Positions 8,831 through 16,980 of a stretch of DNA of 64,000 nucleotides are shown piece by piece (the first letter of the stretch is position 1; each line of letters opens with the position of its first letter). The notes below the pieces were generated by a model. It was not told where the DNA came from, made no database searches, and was given only the letters and a program-made list of their open reading frames with translations. Source of the stretch: Acinetobacter gandensis (GTDB taxonomy: Bacteria; Pseudomonadota; Gammaproteobacteria; Pseudomonadales; Moraxellaceae). The translations under genes and the position numbers were made by a program. The stretch covers positions 124,001 to 188,000 of the forward strand of contig NZ_LZDS01000029.1 of NCBI RefSeq assembly GCF_001678755.1, read 5' to 3'.

Positions 8831-9991
8831 ATGAGTAATTTTCAGTTTCAAACCGTCAGCAATATTATTTCTGGCTTAGGCTCGATTCAGCAATTAAAAG
8901 ATGTTCTTCAAGAATATCAACCGAAACGCGTACTACTGGTTACAGACCCCGGCATGCTAAAACAACAACTGCATCTTCCTTTGCTTGAAATACTCGAAAG
9001 TATGCAGCAAGACTATGTTGTTTACTCAAGCATTCAGGCCGACCCTGCTGAACACATCGTATTAGATGCTGTGCAGTTTGCCAAAAATGAAAAAATTGAT
9101 TTGATCTTGGGTTTTGGTGGTGGTAGTTCAATGGATGTAGCCAAACTGATTGCAATTTTGGCACATCCTGAACAAACACAACAACTTGCTGACTTATATG
9201 GCGTGGGAAATGCAAAACGCCCACGACTACCTTTAATTTTAGTGCCAACTACAGCAGGTACAGGTTCAGAAGTTACCCCTATTTCTATTGTTACTACCGG
9301 TAAAACCACCAAAACAGGCATCGTCTCACCTGTTTTATATGCTGACATCGCTATCCTTGATGCAACATTTACCTGTGACCTACCTACACATATCACAGCG
9401 GCAACTGGCATTGATGCTATGGTACATGCGATTGAAGCCTATACCTCCAAAGTAAAAAAGAATCCTTATGCCGACATGCTTGCAAAACAAGCCTTAAAAC
9501 TACTCAATAAAAATTTGAAATTGGTATTACAAGATGGACATGATTTAGAAGCAAGGCAACACATGTTGGTAGGTTCAATGCTAGCTGGACAAGCCTTTGC
9601 AAATTCTCCCGTTGCTGCCGTACACGCCTTGGCATATCCGCTTGGTGGACATTTTCATCTCTCGCATGGGCATACCAATGCTTTGGTACTCACTGAGGTT
9701 TTAAAATTTAATGCTCCTGTAGCGAAACAACACTATGCTGAACTCATGACTTGGCTTGATCCATATAGTACAGGTTGTACTGACGGCTTATGTGACTTGT
9801 TCATAGACCACATGCAAAATCATTTAGATTCTAGTGGATTGACATTAAAATTGAATCAACTCAATGTGCCTGAACAGATGATTGATGAGTTAGCACATGA
9901 TGCCTTATTGCAAACACGTTTATTGCAAAATAATCCACGTGAACTTAAGTTGCAGGATGCTCGGGATATTTATCAAGCGATCTATGTTTAA
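8831..9991 (+). CDS. Iron-containing alcohol dehydrogenase
   Basis: 386 residues from the ATG at 8831, which is preceded by AGGGATAA at good spacing. The frame opens 21 codons earlier (8768), but that extension resembles no family member. The protein has the group III NAD(P)-dependent fold: GFGGGSSMDVAK (nucleotide and metal site), PTTAGTGSEVTP, ATGIDAMVHAIEAY with the metal ligands Asp and His, and HALAYPLGGHFHLSHGHTNA with the other two histidines. The substrate is probably a short alcohol or aldehyde. It is a single gene, divergent from the phosphatase-murB operon. Confidence 0.9.
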   Translation: MSNFQFQTVSNIISGLGSIQQLKDVLQEYQPKRVLLVTDPGMLKQQLHLPLLEILESMQQDYVVYSSIQADPAEHIVLDAVQFAKNEKIDLILGFGGGSSMDVAKLIAILAHPEQTQQLADLYGVGNAKRPRLPLILVPTTAGTGSEVTPISIVTTGKTTKTGIVSPVLYADIAILDATFTCDLPTHITAATGIDAMVHAIEAYTSKVKKNPYADMLAKQALKLLNKNLKLVLQDGHDLEARQHMLVGSMLAGQAFANSPVAAVHALAYPLGGHFHLSHGHTNALVLTEVLKFNAPVAKQHYAELMTWLDPYSTGCTDGLCDLFIDHMQNHLDSSGLTLKLNQLNVPEQMIDELAHDALLQTRLLQNNPRELKLQDARDIYQAIYV

Positions 9992-10010
9992 TTGTAATTT
10001 TCACACAAAT

Positions 10011-10036
10011 TATAGTGTGATACAAATCACACTATA
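10011..10036. promoter_or_regulatory. CRP/Vfr-like palindrome upstream of the OmpW gene
   Basis: The arms TATAGTGTGA (10011-10020) and TCACACTATA (10027-10036) are perfectly complementary around TACAAA. The core TGTGA-N6-TCACA is an exact match to the CRP half-site consensus. No T tract follows, so it is a poor terminator for the dehydrogenase that ends at 9991. E. coli ompW is controlled by CRP and FNR, which makes an operator for the downstream porin gene plausible. The 250-base distance to the start codon requires a distal promoter. Confidence 0.55.
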
Positions 10037-10045
10037 GTCACTATA

Positions 10046-10066
10046 TTTGTTTATTTTTCAAACAAA
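10046..10066. promoter_or_regulatory. Second inverted repeat, TTTGTTT-N7-AAACAAA
   Basis: A perfect 7-bp inverted repeat sits 10 bases after the CRP-like site in the same AT-rich gap. It could be a second operator or a weak stem. Nothing in the sequence decides which. Confidence 0.3.
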
Positions 10067-10284
10067 CGACTAGTTATAACTTATACATATTAATCAATAT
10101 ATTATAAATATATATTTAAATAAAATCAATATATAATTGTTTTATATGAATTTATTTATTTTTACAAATACTAAAATAATTTAAACCTTGTGTAATTTTT
10201 ATTAACTATTCACGAGTTTTGTTGATTTCATAACCTATGATTGTATCAACAGGTTCAAAGGATATTGAGAACCTAAACACAAAG

Positions 10285-11115
10285 ATGGACTTAGCTATAA
10301 AATTATATAAAACAACAATCTTGGCAACTGCTCTTTTAAGCGCATTTTCTGTAACTCATGCAGCCACCAGTGACGGTAAACGATTTGCCGTATCAGCAGG
10401 TTGGTTACATGTGATGCCACAAGGTGAAAAACAAGGTATTTCTGGCTCGACGACAAAACAAACACCCCTATTAGGTGAACGCTCAGTTTCATCACCGGGC
10501 GCAGGTTTTGAAGTTGAAGATGCTGATACTGCAGGCCTAATGCTTGATTATTTTGTTAACGATAACGTTTCTTTAGAACTGGTTCTAGGTGCTCCACCAG
10601 AAATGGAACTTTCTGGACATGGAACAATTGATTTACCTGTTGTTGGACAAGCTGCAGATTTAAGTAAGTTCGATAAAATTGCGACAACCGATGCGTATAC
10701 CCCAACTTTGTTGGCAAAATACCATTTCGGATCCATCAACAATAAGTTCCGTCCTTATGTTGGGGCTGGTGTGATGTATGCACATTTTAGCGATGTTAAA
10801 GCAGACCCGAATGTCAATGCAGAACTGAATAGTAATGGCCTATTGGCTATATTAAAACCTGAATTAGGAAAAATTAAAGTTGATGATGCCTTTGCACCTG
10901 TAGCTATTGCAGGTTTTGACTACAACTTAAATCAAAACTGGTTCGCTACCGCATCTGTCAGTTATGCCCATTTATCCACTACAGCAAAATTAGATGTCGT
11001 TGGAAATACCAAACTTATTGGCAAAGATATACCTCGCGCAACGATCTTAAAAGGACGTAGCGAAATCGAAATTAATCCTATCGTGACTTACGTCGGTCTT
11101 GGATATCGTTTTTAA
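10285..11115 (+). CDS. OmpW family outer membrane beta-barrel protein
   Basis: 276 residues from the ATG at 10285, chosen because it gives a clean signal peptide (MDLAIKLYKTTILATALLSA, cleavage likely after THA). The in-frame ATG at 10237 would bury that signal. The barrel shows alternating strands and the C-terminal motif TYVGLGYRF ending in phenylalanine, as expected for BAM recognition. TPTLLAKYHFG and FRPYVGAGVMYAHF match OmpW. It is longer than E. coli OmpW (about 210 residues), with larger loops. OmpW barrels admit small hydrophobic or cationic solutes. A terminator follows at 11146. Confidence 0.88.
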   Translation: MDLAIKLYKTTILATALLSAFSVTHAATSDGKRFAVSAGWLHVMPQGEKQGISGSTTKQTPLLGERSVSSPGAGFEVEDADTAGLMLDYFVNDNVSLELVLGAPPEMELSGHGTIDLPVVGQAADLSKFDKIATTDAYTPTLLAKYHFGSINNKFRPYVGAGVMYAHFSDVKADPNVNAELNSNGLLAILKPELGKIKVDDAFAPVAIAGFDYNLNQNWFATASVSYAHLSTTAKLDVVGNTKLIGKDIPRATILKGRSEIEINPIVTYVGLGYRF

Positions 11116-11145
11116 ACGTTTCTTTTTAGATAAATACATTCTTTG

Positions 11146-11180
11146 AAAAGGTTATTCTATAATTGGAATGACCTTTTTAT
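11146..11180 (+). terminator. Intrinsic terminator after the OmpW gene
   Basis: A 12-bp stem, AAAAGGTTATTC pairing with GAATGACCTTTT (one G-U pair), is followed by TTATCTTTTAT. Confidence 0.75.
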
Positions 11181-11259
11181 CTTTTATATCAGCTTGATCT
11201 TTTATCTAATGCTGGGTAAAACAACTGAACAGTACTAAGTATATTTAGAATCCACAATA

Positions 11260-11694
11260 ATGAAACCTGTATTAAAATTACGCCAAAATTATGCTTTTTT
11301 ATTTCCAATACAAACACGTTGGGCCGATAACGATATGTATGGTCACGTCAATAACGTGACCTATTACAGCTACTTTGACACCGCAGCTAACGCACTTTTA
11401 ATTCTACATGCTGGATTTCAATTAAAAGACTCCCCAATTATTGGTTTAGTGGTTGATTCAGCTTGTAGCTTTCTACAAGAATTGTCTTATCCAGAGATTA
11501 TTGAAGTAGGTGTTGCAATTAGTAAAATTGGCAATTCTTCGCTACGTTATGACCTTGCTATTTTCAAACAAGGTCAAGACCAAGCTGCCGCACAAGGCCA
11601 TTTTGTACATGTCTTTGTTGACCGCCAAACACGAAAAAGCACTTCGATACCGAATGATATGCGAGATGCTCTCATGCAATTTTTAGTCAAATAA
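11260..11694 (+). CDS. Acyl-CoA thioesterase, 4-hydroxybenzoyl-CoA thioesterase fold
   Basis: 144 residues of the hot-dog fold. RWADNDMYGHVNNVTYYSYFD carries the catalytic aspartate and the conserved HVNN of the 4HBT/YbgC-like group. VVDSACSFLQEL and the later HVFVDRQTRKS strand also fit. The substrate range cannot be read from sequence. It sits alone, convergent with dnaX. Confidence 0.88.
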   Translation: MKPVLKLRQNYAFLFPIQTRWADNDMYGHVNNVTYYSYFDTAANALLILHAGFQLKDSPIIGLVVDSACSFLQELSYPEIIEVGVAISKIGNSSLRYDLAIFKQGQDQAAAQGHFVHVFVDRQTRKSTSIPNDMRDALMQFLVK

Positions 11695-11719
11695 GTTTTT
11701 ATTTATTCAACTATTCTGT

Positions 11720-11748
11720 ATCCAACTTAACGCTTATTTAAGTTGGAT
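11720..11748. terminator. Inverted repeat at the 3' ends of the thioesterase and dnaX genes
   Basis: An 11-bp perfect stem ATCCAACTTAA/TTAAGTTGGAT with a 7-base loop lies between the convergent genes and covers the last codons of dnaX. On the plus strand it is followed by ATTTTG, so it may end the thioesterase transcript. It lacks a strong T tract on minus. Confidence 0.4.
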
Positions 11749-13899
11749 ATTTTGTAATTCACCATCAAAACTTTTGAGTAAATCTTTTACCACTGGCTCT
11801 GCATGCAGTAATTCACTCGCACGAGCAAAAGCTTTTTCTTTTCGCACATGCTGTAATGCGTATGGCGTAACATCATCTACATCTTCAAAACGAATTTGGA
11901 AATGAACATTTGACCACTGCTCACGGATGGCATGTTCTAGAACATGCTGTAACTGGGTCACTAAAGCTTCATATTTTTTGGGAATATGGAAAATCGACTC
12001 CCCGTCAATGCTTCCGCTCATAATGCCATGCTGTGCCAACTCTTGTACTGCCGGTGAAAGTTGACTATTACGGAACCAATACTCCCACTTATCGACAGTC
12101 CACTCACCTTCAAGTATTTGTGGCTGTAAAGTCAAGATATCCTGAGGCATAAGATTAGCGCTGACAGGTGCTGTAACTACGTTCATCTCTGTAGTTTCAG
12201 CAACATCTGGTGTAGCTAAATCAAATGTATCTTCAACCTTAACAGCAACCGGAGTATCTTCCACAACTGGTGGTGTTTGAACAGATTCTGTAATGCTTAA
12301 CTCTAAAGGTGCAATTTCTTCGAAATCAATATCGGCTGCATTAACCTCCGCCGTTGCCACACTAGGCGTTTCATCTAAATCAAATAGCGTATCTTCAGTA
12401 GCTGCATCCATGACTATCGTGTCATTTTGTGCAGTAGTCACAGATTTAGCGTGTTCACTCACATCGACTACGGCGTGTACACTTTCAGGTTCAGCATCTG
12501 CTATTTTTGACTGCTCGTCTAGCTCTTCATCTAAGAAGTCATCTGATGAAGGTTCATCGATAGCAGGTGCTGATGCGAAACCGTCATCTTCATCATAATG
12601 TGAATCATCAAAATCATCGAAAACTGGCGGCGTATCGACCACAGCTGCAGAAACTGGCTGTTCAGTAGCAACGTTGACTGGTGAATGATGCACATTCACA
12701 TTCGTTTGTTCTAAAGGTTGCTCATCTAATGGCTGAGTATTCGTCTGCGCTTGAATCAGTTGAGGCTGTGCTGCTGTTTCTTGCTGTACCGCAGAAACTA
12801 ACATTTCATTCGGTTGTAATGGACGGAATGCTAACAAACGTAGCACACACATCTCAAAACCTTGCTCTTGTGTCACCGCCAACTGTAGGTCTGCACGACC
12901 TTTACAAGCCACTTGGTAATACAACTGCAAATCTTGTGCAGAAATTAACTGCGACAATTGCATGATTTTTTGATTAATCTCGTCGCTATATTTTAAAGCC
13001 AAGTCTGGCAAATATTGCAACAATGCCAATTCATGCAAGGTCGAAATTAATTGATCTAGAACTAAAGAAACATCCAAGGCTTGTTGACGGAATTGCAGTA
13101 ATAAAGCACTGACCCGTTCACGCTGATTTTGATGAATCGCTAAGATCAAATCATAAATAATCGTACGGTCAATTAAACCCAACATGTCTTTGACATCTTG
13201 GTGTTGAATCGAACCTTGACCATAAGCAATCGCTTGGTCAGTTAAAGATAATGCGTCACGCAGCGAACCTTGTGCAGATTCGGCAATTTGCCAAATCGCA
13301 TCTTGCTCCGCTTGAATTTGTTCTTTTTGTAAAATATCAGTCAGATGCGTAGTAATTTCATCTACTGCTAAAGGCCGCAAAGTGAATTGTAGACAACGTG
13401 AAATTACGGTAATCGGTAATTTTTGAGGATCTGTCGTTGCAAATAAAAACTTCACATGCTCTGGCGGTTCTTCCAAAGTCTTTAATAACGCATTGAATGA
13501 GTGCGTTGATAGCATGTGCACTTCGTCAATGAGGTAAACCTTGAAACGGCCTTGTGTAGGAGCATAAGGAACGTTATCGAGTAGTTCTCGTGTATCTTCA
13601 ACTTTGGTCCGTGATGCCGCATCGATTTCAATTAAATCAATAAAACGACCTTCATTTACCGCTTTACAGGTTGGACAAACTTCACATGGGGTTGAGGTTA
13701 CCCCTGTTTCACAATTTAGACATTTTGCCAAAATACGCGCAATGGTGGTTTTACCTACACCACGTGTCCCTGTAAACAAATACGCATGATGTAACCGACC
13801 ACGTTCTAAGGCACTCGTGAGTGCACGTGACACATGGTTTTGCCCCACAAGTTCAATGAAATTTCGTGGACGGTATTTTCGTGCAAGTACTTGATACAT
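11734..13899 (-). CDS. dnaX: DNA polymerase III subunit gamma/tau
   Basis: 721 residues. This is the clamp-loader ATPase. The N-terminal AAA+ module has Walker A GTRGVGKTT (about 43-51), the four-cysteine zinc site CLNCETGVTSTPCEVCPTC, Walker B LIDEVHML and sensor region ISRCLQF. A domain III helical part follows. Residues about 390-590 form a long, acidic, threonine/valine-rich linker, and the C-terminal tau domain (from about WTVDKWEYWF) binds the polymerase alpha subunit and helicase in other bacteria. I did not find an obvious A-AAA-AAG-type slippery site, so a short gamma form is not predicted. Confidence 0.97.
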   Translation of the reverse strand: MYQVLARKYRPRNFIELVGQNHVSRALTSALERGRLHHAYLFTGTRGVGKTTIARILAKCLNCETGVTSTPCEVCPTCKAVNEGRFIDLIEIDAASRTKVEDTRELLDNVPYAPTQGRFKVYLIDEVHMLSTHSFNALLKTLEEPPEHVKFLFATTDPQKLPITVISRCLQFTLRPLAVDEITTHLTDILQKEQIQAEQDAIWQIAESAQGSLRDALSLTDQAIAYGQGSIQHQDVKDMLGLIDRTIIYDLILAIHQNQRERVSALLLQFRQQALDVSLVLDQLISTLHELALLQYLPDLALKYSDEINQKIMQLSQLISAQDLQLYYQVACKGRADLQLAVTQEQGFEMCVLRLLAFRPLQPNEMLVSAVQQETAAQPQLIQAQTNTQPLDEQPLEQTNVNVHHSPVNVATEQPVSAAVVDTPPVFDDFDDSHYDEDDGFASAPAIDEPSSDDFLDEELDEQSKIADAEPESVHAVVDVSEHAKSVTTAQNDTIVMDAATEDTLFDLDETPSVATAEVNAADIDFEEIAPLELSITESVQTPPVVEDTPVAVKVEDTFDLATPDVAETTEMNVVTAPVSANLMPQDILTLQPQILEGEWTVDKWEYWFRNSQLSPAVQELAQHGIMSGSIDGESIFHIPKKYEALVTQLQHVLEHAIREQWSNVHFQIRFEDVDDVTPYALQHVRKEKAFARASELLHAEPVVKDLLKSFDGELQNIQLK

Positions 13900-13973
13900 G
13901 TATGCTCCTTTTTACAGGTGTAAGCATACTGTTTTTTTGCTTAATAGTGAAATAAATGGCACAGTTTGAACAA

Positions 13974-14008
13974 TAAAAACCCGATCTTGAGCTATCCTCA
14001 AAATCAGG
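13974..14008 (-). terminator. Intrinsic terminator after the NlpE-like gene
   Basis: On the minus strand, CCTGATTTTGAG pairs with CTCAAGATCGGG (two G-U pairs, loop GATAG) and is followed by TTTTTATTG. Confidence 0.75.
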
Positions 14009-14033
14009 CAAATTTAATACAAATTTCGAATGT

Positions 14034-14483
14034 TTAAACTGCTTTATTTAAAAGGAAATCACTCTGCATTTGATAGCGTTTCGCCGTCTGGTCTTCACGA
14101 ATTTCGAGCAATTGCTGATCTAAATCTACATACAATAGATTGCGCGTTTGCACATGCATTAACTCTAACTGTTGCTGAGTATCATCATTAAAACGAATTG
14201 CACCTTTAAGCACTTCAACGTCATTATGACCGCTTAGACTTTCACGAGTGAGTGTATAAGTTTGGTCTTCATGTAGCTCAAGAGCCACAGCCATACCGGG
14301 ACAATCTTCACAACGAGAAAGACATCCCATACACGGCGTTGTACCTTTATAATTACCCACCCAGGCCGCGTGTTGCTTTTCCGCAGTGATTGCTGTGTTG
14401 TCATTTGATTGAGGTTTTTTTGTGTCCTGACAGCCTAACAATGCAGAACTTGCCACCAAAGGAATCAAAATCACTTTTTTCAT
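14034..14483 (-). CDS. NlpE-like copper-responsive lipoprotein (N-terminal domain only)
   Basis: 149 residues from the ATG at 14483, which gives the lipoprotein signal MKKVILIPLVASSALLGC with the lipidated cysteine at 18. An upstream in-frame start at 14525 would spoil this signal. The motif WVGNYKGTTPC resembles the NlpE N-terminal barrel (W-G-Y-G-PC-DC-G), and the end of the motif, CPGM, also matches. Four cysteines (51, 54, 58, 61) form two CxxC pairs, whereas E. coli NlpE has one here. The C-terminal OB domain of E. coli NlpE is absent. NlpE signals surface adhesion and copper stress to Cpx in E. coli; whether this one signals is unknown. Confidence 0.72.
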   Translation of the reverse strand: MKKVILIPLVASSALLGCQDTKKPQSNDNTAITAEKQHAAWVGNYKGTTPCMGCLSRCEDCPGMAVALELHEDQTYTLTRESLSGHNDVEVLKGAIRFNDDTQQQLELMHVQTRNLLYVDLDQQLLEIREDQTAKRYQMQSDFLLNKAV

Positions 14484-14567
14484 AAAACATATCACTGCCT
14501 TTAAAACTGCAAGGGAAAATAACATAGATTGCTAAATTCCCCTATTCACATTGACGCAATCTTATTC

Positions 14568-15878
14568 TTAAAGCCAGCCTTTACGCCCTTTTAATACTTT
14601 ATCTGCACAGCGTAAAGTTTCTTGAGTTAGGCCCCATAAACGATAGTCACCCGTGATTGAACCTGTCGGAAAATTATGGGTATAGGCAAAACTCAAATCG
14701 CGCTGCGGATCACACCAGGCCCCAGAACCATTAAAGCCCATATGCCCAAAACCTTTGCTAGACTTCCCTAACGTTAGAATACGGTGGTAGCCCAAACGCC
14801 AATGCATCGGCAGAGGCATTACTCGATCTCGTTTGGTAAATTGAACCGTACTTAATTCATTAAAGGTGTCGGACTTTATCAAGGTTTGACCTTGCCATTG
14901 CCCTTGATTCGCCAGCATGGCATATATCTTTGCAAGACTATTAGCACTAAATACGCCGGTTGCAGCCGGAATAATTGCTTGCAAGCCTTCATCACTAAAA
15001 AATGAAAATTGACGCATACCTTTGGGAATCATGCCATCTTGAAAGTCTTGTAAATTTTGACCTGAAAGCTCTAACAGCTTATCTAGCATGGAGGGTTTGT
15101 GTGTAAGCTTTTTTTTCTTAACATTATTTGAAATAGAGTTTTCTGAATTAGCTATTTTTTGACTATTTTGTTGGGTTGTAACATCTACTATTTCTGCCTT
15201 CTTCTTTTTTGGAATTAGTCTTGCAACTTCACAGAGTTTATCTTGAGGCACACCAAAATATACATGATCTAATTGCAATGGCTCTACCAAATGTTGCTGC
15301 ATCAATTCTACAAGTGATCTGCCAGTGGCTTTTTCGAGTACTCCACCCACTTGCCAGCCAAAGGTTAGAGGTTGATAAGCAGCATCTGTGGCAGCTTCAA
15401 AACGCGGTGTCGCCTGTTCGAGTATATGCAGCATATGCGACCAGTCTGCCATTTCCGAAGCAGTATCAATATTGTTTCGTATGTCATATAAACCACTTTG
15501 ATGGCTTAACATATGTCTTAAGGTAATCTGCGACTTTCCATTTTGTGCAAACTCTGGCCAATATTTGGCAACAGGTGTGTCGTAATCTAAAAAGCCCTGA
15601 CTCACTAATATATGTGCAAGCGTCGCAAGTACTCCTTTACCCGTAGAATAACAGACTGAGGGTGTATTGGACTGCCAAGCTTCTTCGGCTGACTTTTTAC
15701 CCGTCCAAATATCAACTACTTTTTGCCCTTGGAAATACACCACCAAAGCGGCACCACCTAAATCAGTTCGTGCATCCTGCATTCGACTGAACTGTTCGGC
15801 TAAATCTTGAAAGGCACGATCTACAGTACCCTGATAATTATGCTTTTGTGCAAATAAGTATTCCTTGACCGCCTGCAT
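14568..15878 (-). CDS. Serine hydrolase, class C beta-lactamase/esterase (EstB-like) family
   Basis: 436 residues. SVCYSTGKGVLATL holds the SxxK catalytic pair, as in EstB-type esterases and class C beta-lactamases. The tyrosine is probably in SGLYDIRNN, and GFGHMGFNGSGAW is the region equivalent to the third conserved box. There is no signal peptide, which argues for a cytoplasmic esterase rather than a secreted beta-lactamase. Residues about 222-265 are a low-complexity insert with two lysine runs (KKKK) rich in Asn, Ser and Gln. It overlaps no neighbour; the NlpE-like gene lies 84 bases downstream on the same strand. Confidence 0.83.
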   Translation of the reverse strand: MQAVKEYLFAQKHNYQGTVDRAFQDLAEQFSRMQDARTDLGGAALVVYFQGQKVVDIWTGKKSAEEAWQSNTPSVCYSTGKGVLATLAHILVSQGFLDYDTPVAKYWPEFAQNGKSQITLRHMLSHQSGLYDIRNNIDTASEMADWSHMLHILEQATPRFEAATDAAYQPLTFGWQVGGVLEKATGRSLVELMQQHLVEPLQLDHVYFGVPQDKLCEVARLIPKKKKAEIVDVTTQQNSQKIANSENSISNNVKKKKLTHKPSMLDKLLELSGQNLQDFQDGMIPKGMRQFSFFSDEGLQAIIPAATGVFSANSLAKIYAMLANQGQWQGQTLIKSDTFNELSTVQFTKRDRVMPLPMHWRLGYHRILTLGKSSKGFGHMGFNGSGAWCDPQRDLSFAYTHNFPTGSITGDYRLWGLTQETLRCADKVLKGRKGWL

Positions 15879-15913
15879 CCTGCATTCCTTTTTATATGAA
15901 CTGTCTGAGATTA

Positions 15914-15950
15914 AAACAAAAAAGCCTAAATCGATATCGATTTAGGCTTA
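15914..15950 (-). terminator. Strong intrinsic terminator after the MaoC-like gene
   Basis: A perfect 28-base palindrome centred on ATCGATATCGAT (15922-15949) is followed on the minus strand by TTTTTTGTTTT. It ends the FabG-like/MaoC-like operon just before the serine hydrolase gene. Confidence 0.88.
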
Positions 15951-15954
15951 AGTC

Positions 15955-16809
15955 TTACAGTGCTTTTACACTTCCAGCGACATGCGGTTTTTTGTTTTTA
16001 CTATTTCGAATTGCAAACTCGGTATCTTGTCCAGTTTGAGCAGTTAAAAACTCAACTTGTGATGGGAGATACATCGGCAGTTTAAACCAGACATCTGCTT
16101 CATAAGCCTCTGGCAAACTCAGACTCGATAAAGCTTTAGCCTTACTCCACATACCGTGGGCAATCGCTTGTTTAAAACCAAATGCTTTAGCCGTCACAGC
16201 ATGAATGTGGATCAAGTTAAAGTCACCTGAAGTCAGCGCATAGCGGCGACCGGTATTTTCTGAAACATCCCACTGCGCTTGAACCTGCAATTCAGCTGGC
16301 TTCGCCTCTGCAGGTTTTACTGCTGTTTTATTTTCAGTTTTTTGACGTGCTAAATATGTGGTTAATGATTCTACAACCACTTCATCACCAACTTTTGCAG
16401 TGGTAATAAAGTCAAATTGCACGCCCTTATCATGTGGTTGTAATTCACCAAATTTGCATGACAAAGATAACGTCTCATTCACACCCACTTTACGATATTG
16501 CTTCACTTGGTTACGGATATGCACCAAACCTAAAATCGCAAATGGAAATGCTTCAGTAGTCATCATATGCATTTGTAAGCTTTGCGAAAGCACAGCTAAA
16601 TAAATAGCTGGAATATAACCATTATTTTTAAAACCACAGACTTCGTTATAGGCTTTTAAATGTTTTTGATCGACTTTAAAAGAATCCACCACATATTCAA
16701 CTTGCGGCAGAACTTTTTCACCTTTTGGCTTTTTAAAAATCAAGCCTTGAATCACTTTTGGATAGGCTAAATAAGGCTTTGGAAGTTGACTAAAATGGCG
16801 AGTATTCAT
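15955..16809 (-). CDS. MaoC-like (R)-enoyl-CoA hydratase family protein
   Basis: 284 residues with a double hot-dog layout. The C-terminal half carries the hydratase-2 motif: YALTSGDFNLIHIH, with the catalytic aspartate and histidine, then KQAIAHGMWSKAKAL. The N-terminal half (to about 150) is a degenerate hot-dog domain. The family hydrates trans-2-enoyl-CoA. It is downstream of the long FabG-like reductase and close to a divergent thiolase, which suggests a shared acyl-CoA pathway. Dispersed repeats sit between its start and the reductase stop. Confidence 0.82.
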   Translation of the reverse strand: MNTRHFSQLPKPYLAYPKVIQGLIFKKPKGEKVLPQVEYVVDSFKVDQKHLKAYNEVCGFKNNGYIPAIYLAVLSQSLQMHMMTTEAFPFAILGLVHIRNQVKQYRKVGVNETLSLSCKFGELQPHDKGVQFDFITTAKVGDEVVVESLTTYLARQKTENKTAVKPAEAKPAELQVQAQWDVSENTGRRYALTSGDFNLIHIHAVTAKAFGFKQAIAHGMWSKAKALSSLSLPEAYEADVWFKLPMYLPSQVEFLTAQTGQDTEFAIRNSKNKKPHVAGSVKAL

Positions 16810-16851
16810 ACTAAACCTTTTAATTATAAATATATCTATTTAAAAGCAATT

Positions 16852-16883
16852 CCCTCACCTTTAAGGAGAGGGTTAGGGAGAGG
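16852..16883. repeat. Dispersed palindromic repeat, copy A
   Basis: CCCTCACC...GGAGAGGGTTAGGGAGAGG is a GC-rich, purine/pyrimidine-skewed palindromic unit of 32 bases in the fabG-maoC gap. A related unit occurs at 52342-52412, so it is a dispersed family, not a gene part. Confidence 0.6.
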
Positions 16884-16904
16884 TTAACTTTCCCAATGAA
16901 TTTT

Positions 16905-16978
16905 AATCCTCCTAAATCCCCCTTTAGTAAAGAGGGACTTTTCTCCTCCCTTTTACAAAGGGAGATCGGGAGGGATTA
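16905..16978. repeat. Dispersed palindromic repeat, copy B
   Basis: The unit is about 74 bases with outer arms AATCCTCC / GGAGGGATT and inner inverted parts CCTCCCTTT / AAAGGGAG. It ends 2 bases before the stop codon of the FabG-like gene. It resembles the AATCCCTCC-type intergenic repeats of Acinetobacter. It may fold as a stem-loop in the operon mRNA. Confidence 0.6.
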
Positions 16979-16980
16979 CA

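Noticed and set aside
12293-12598. 101-codon plus-strand frame rich in Ser and Ala
   Set aside because: It is the complement of the acidic dnaX linker; codon repetition there creates the open frame.
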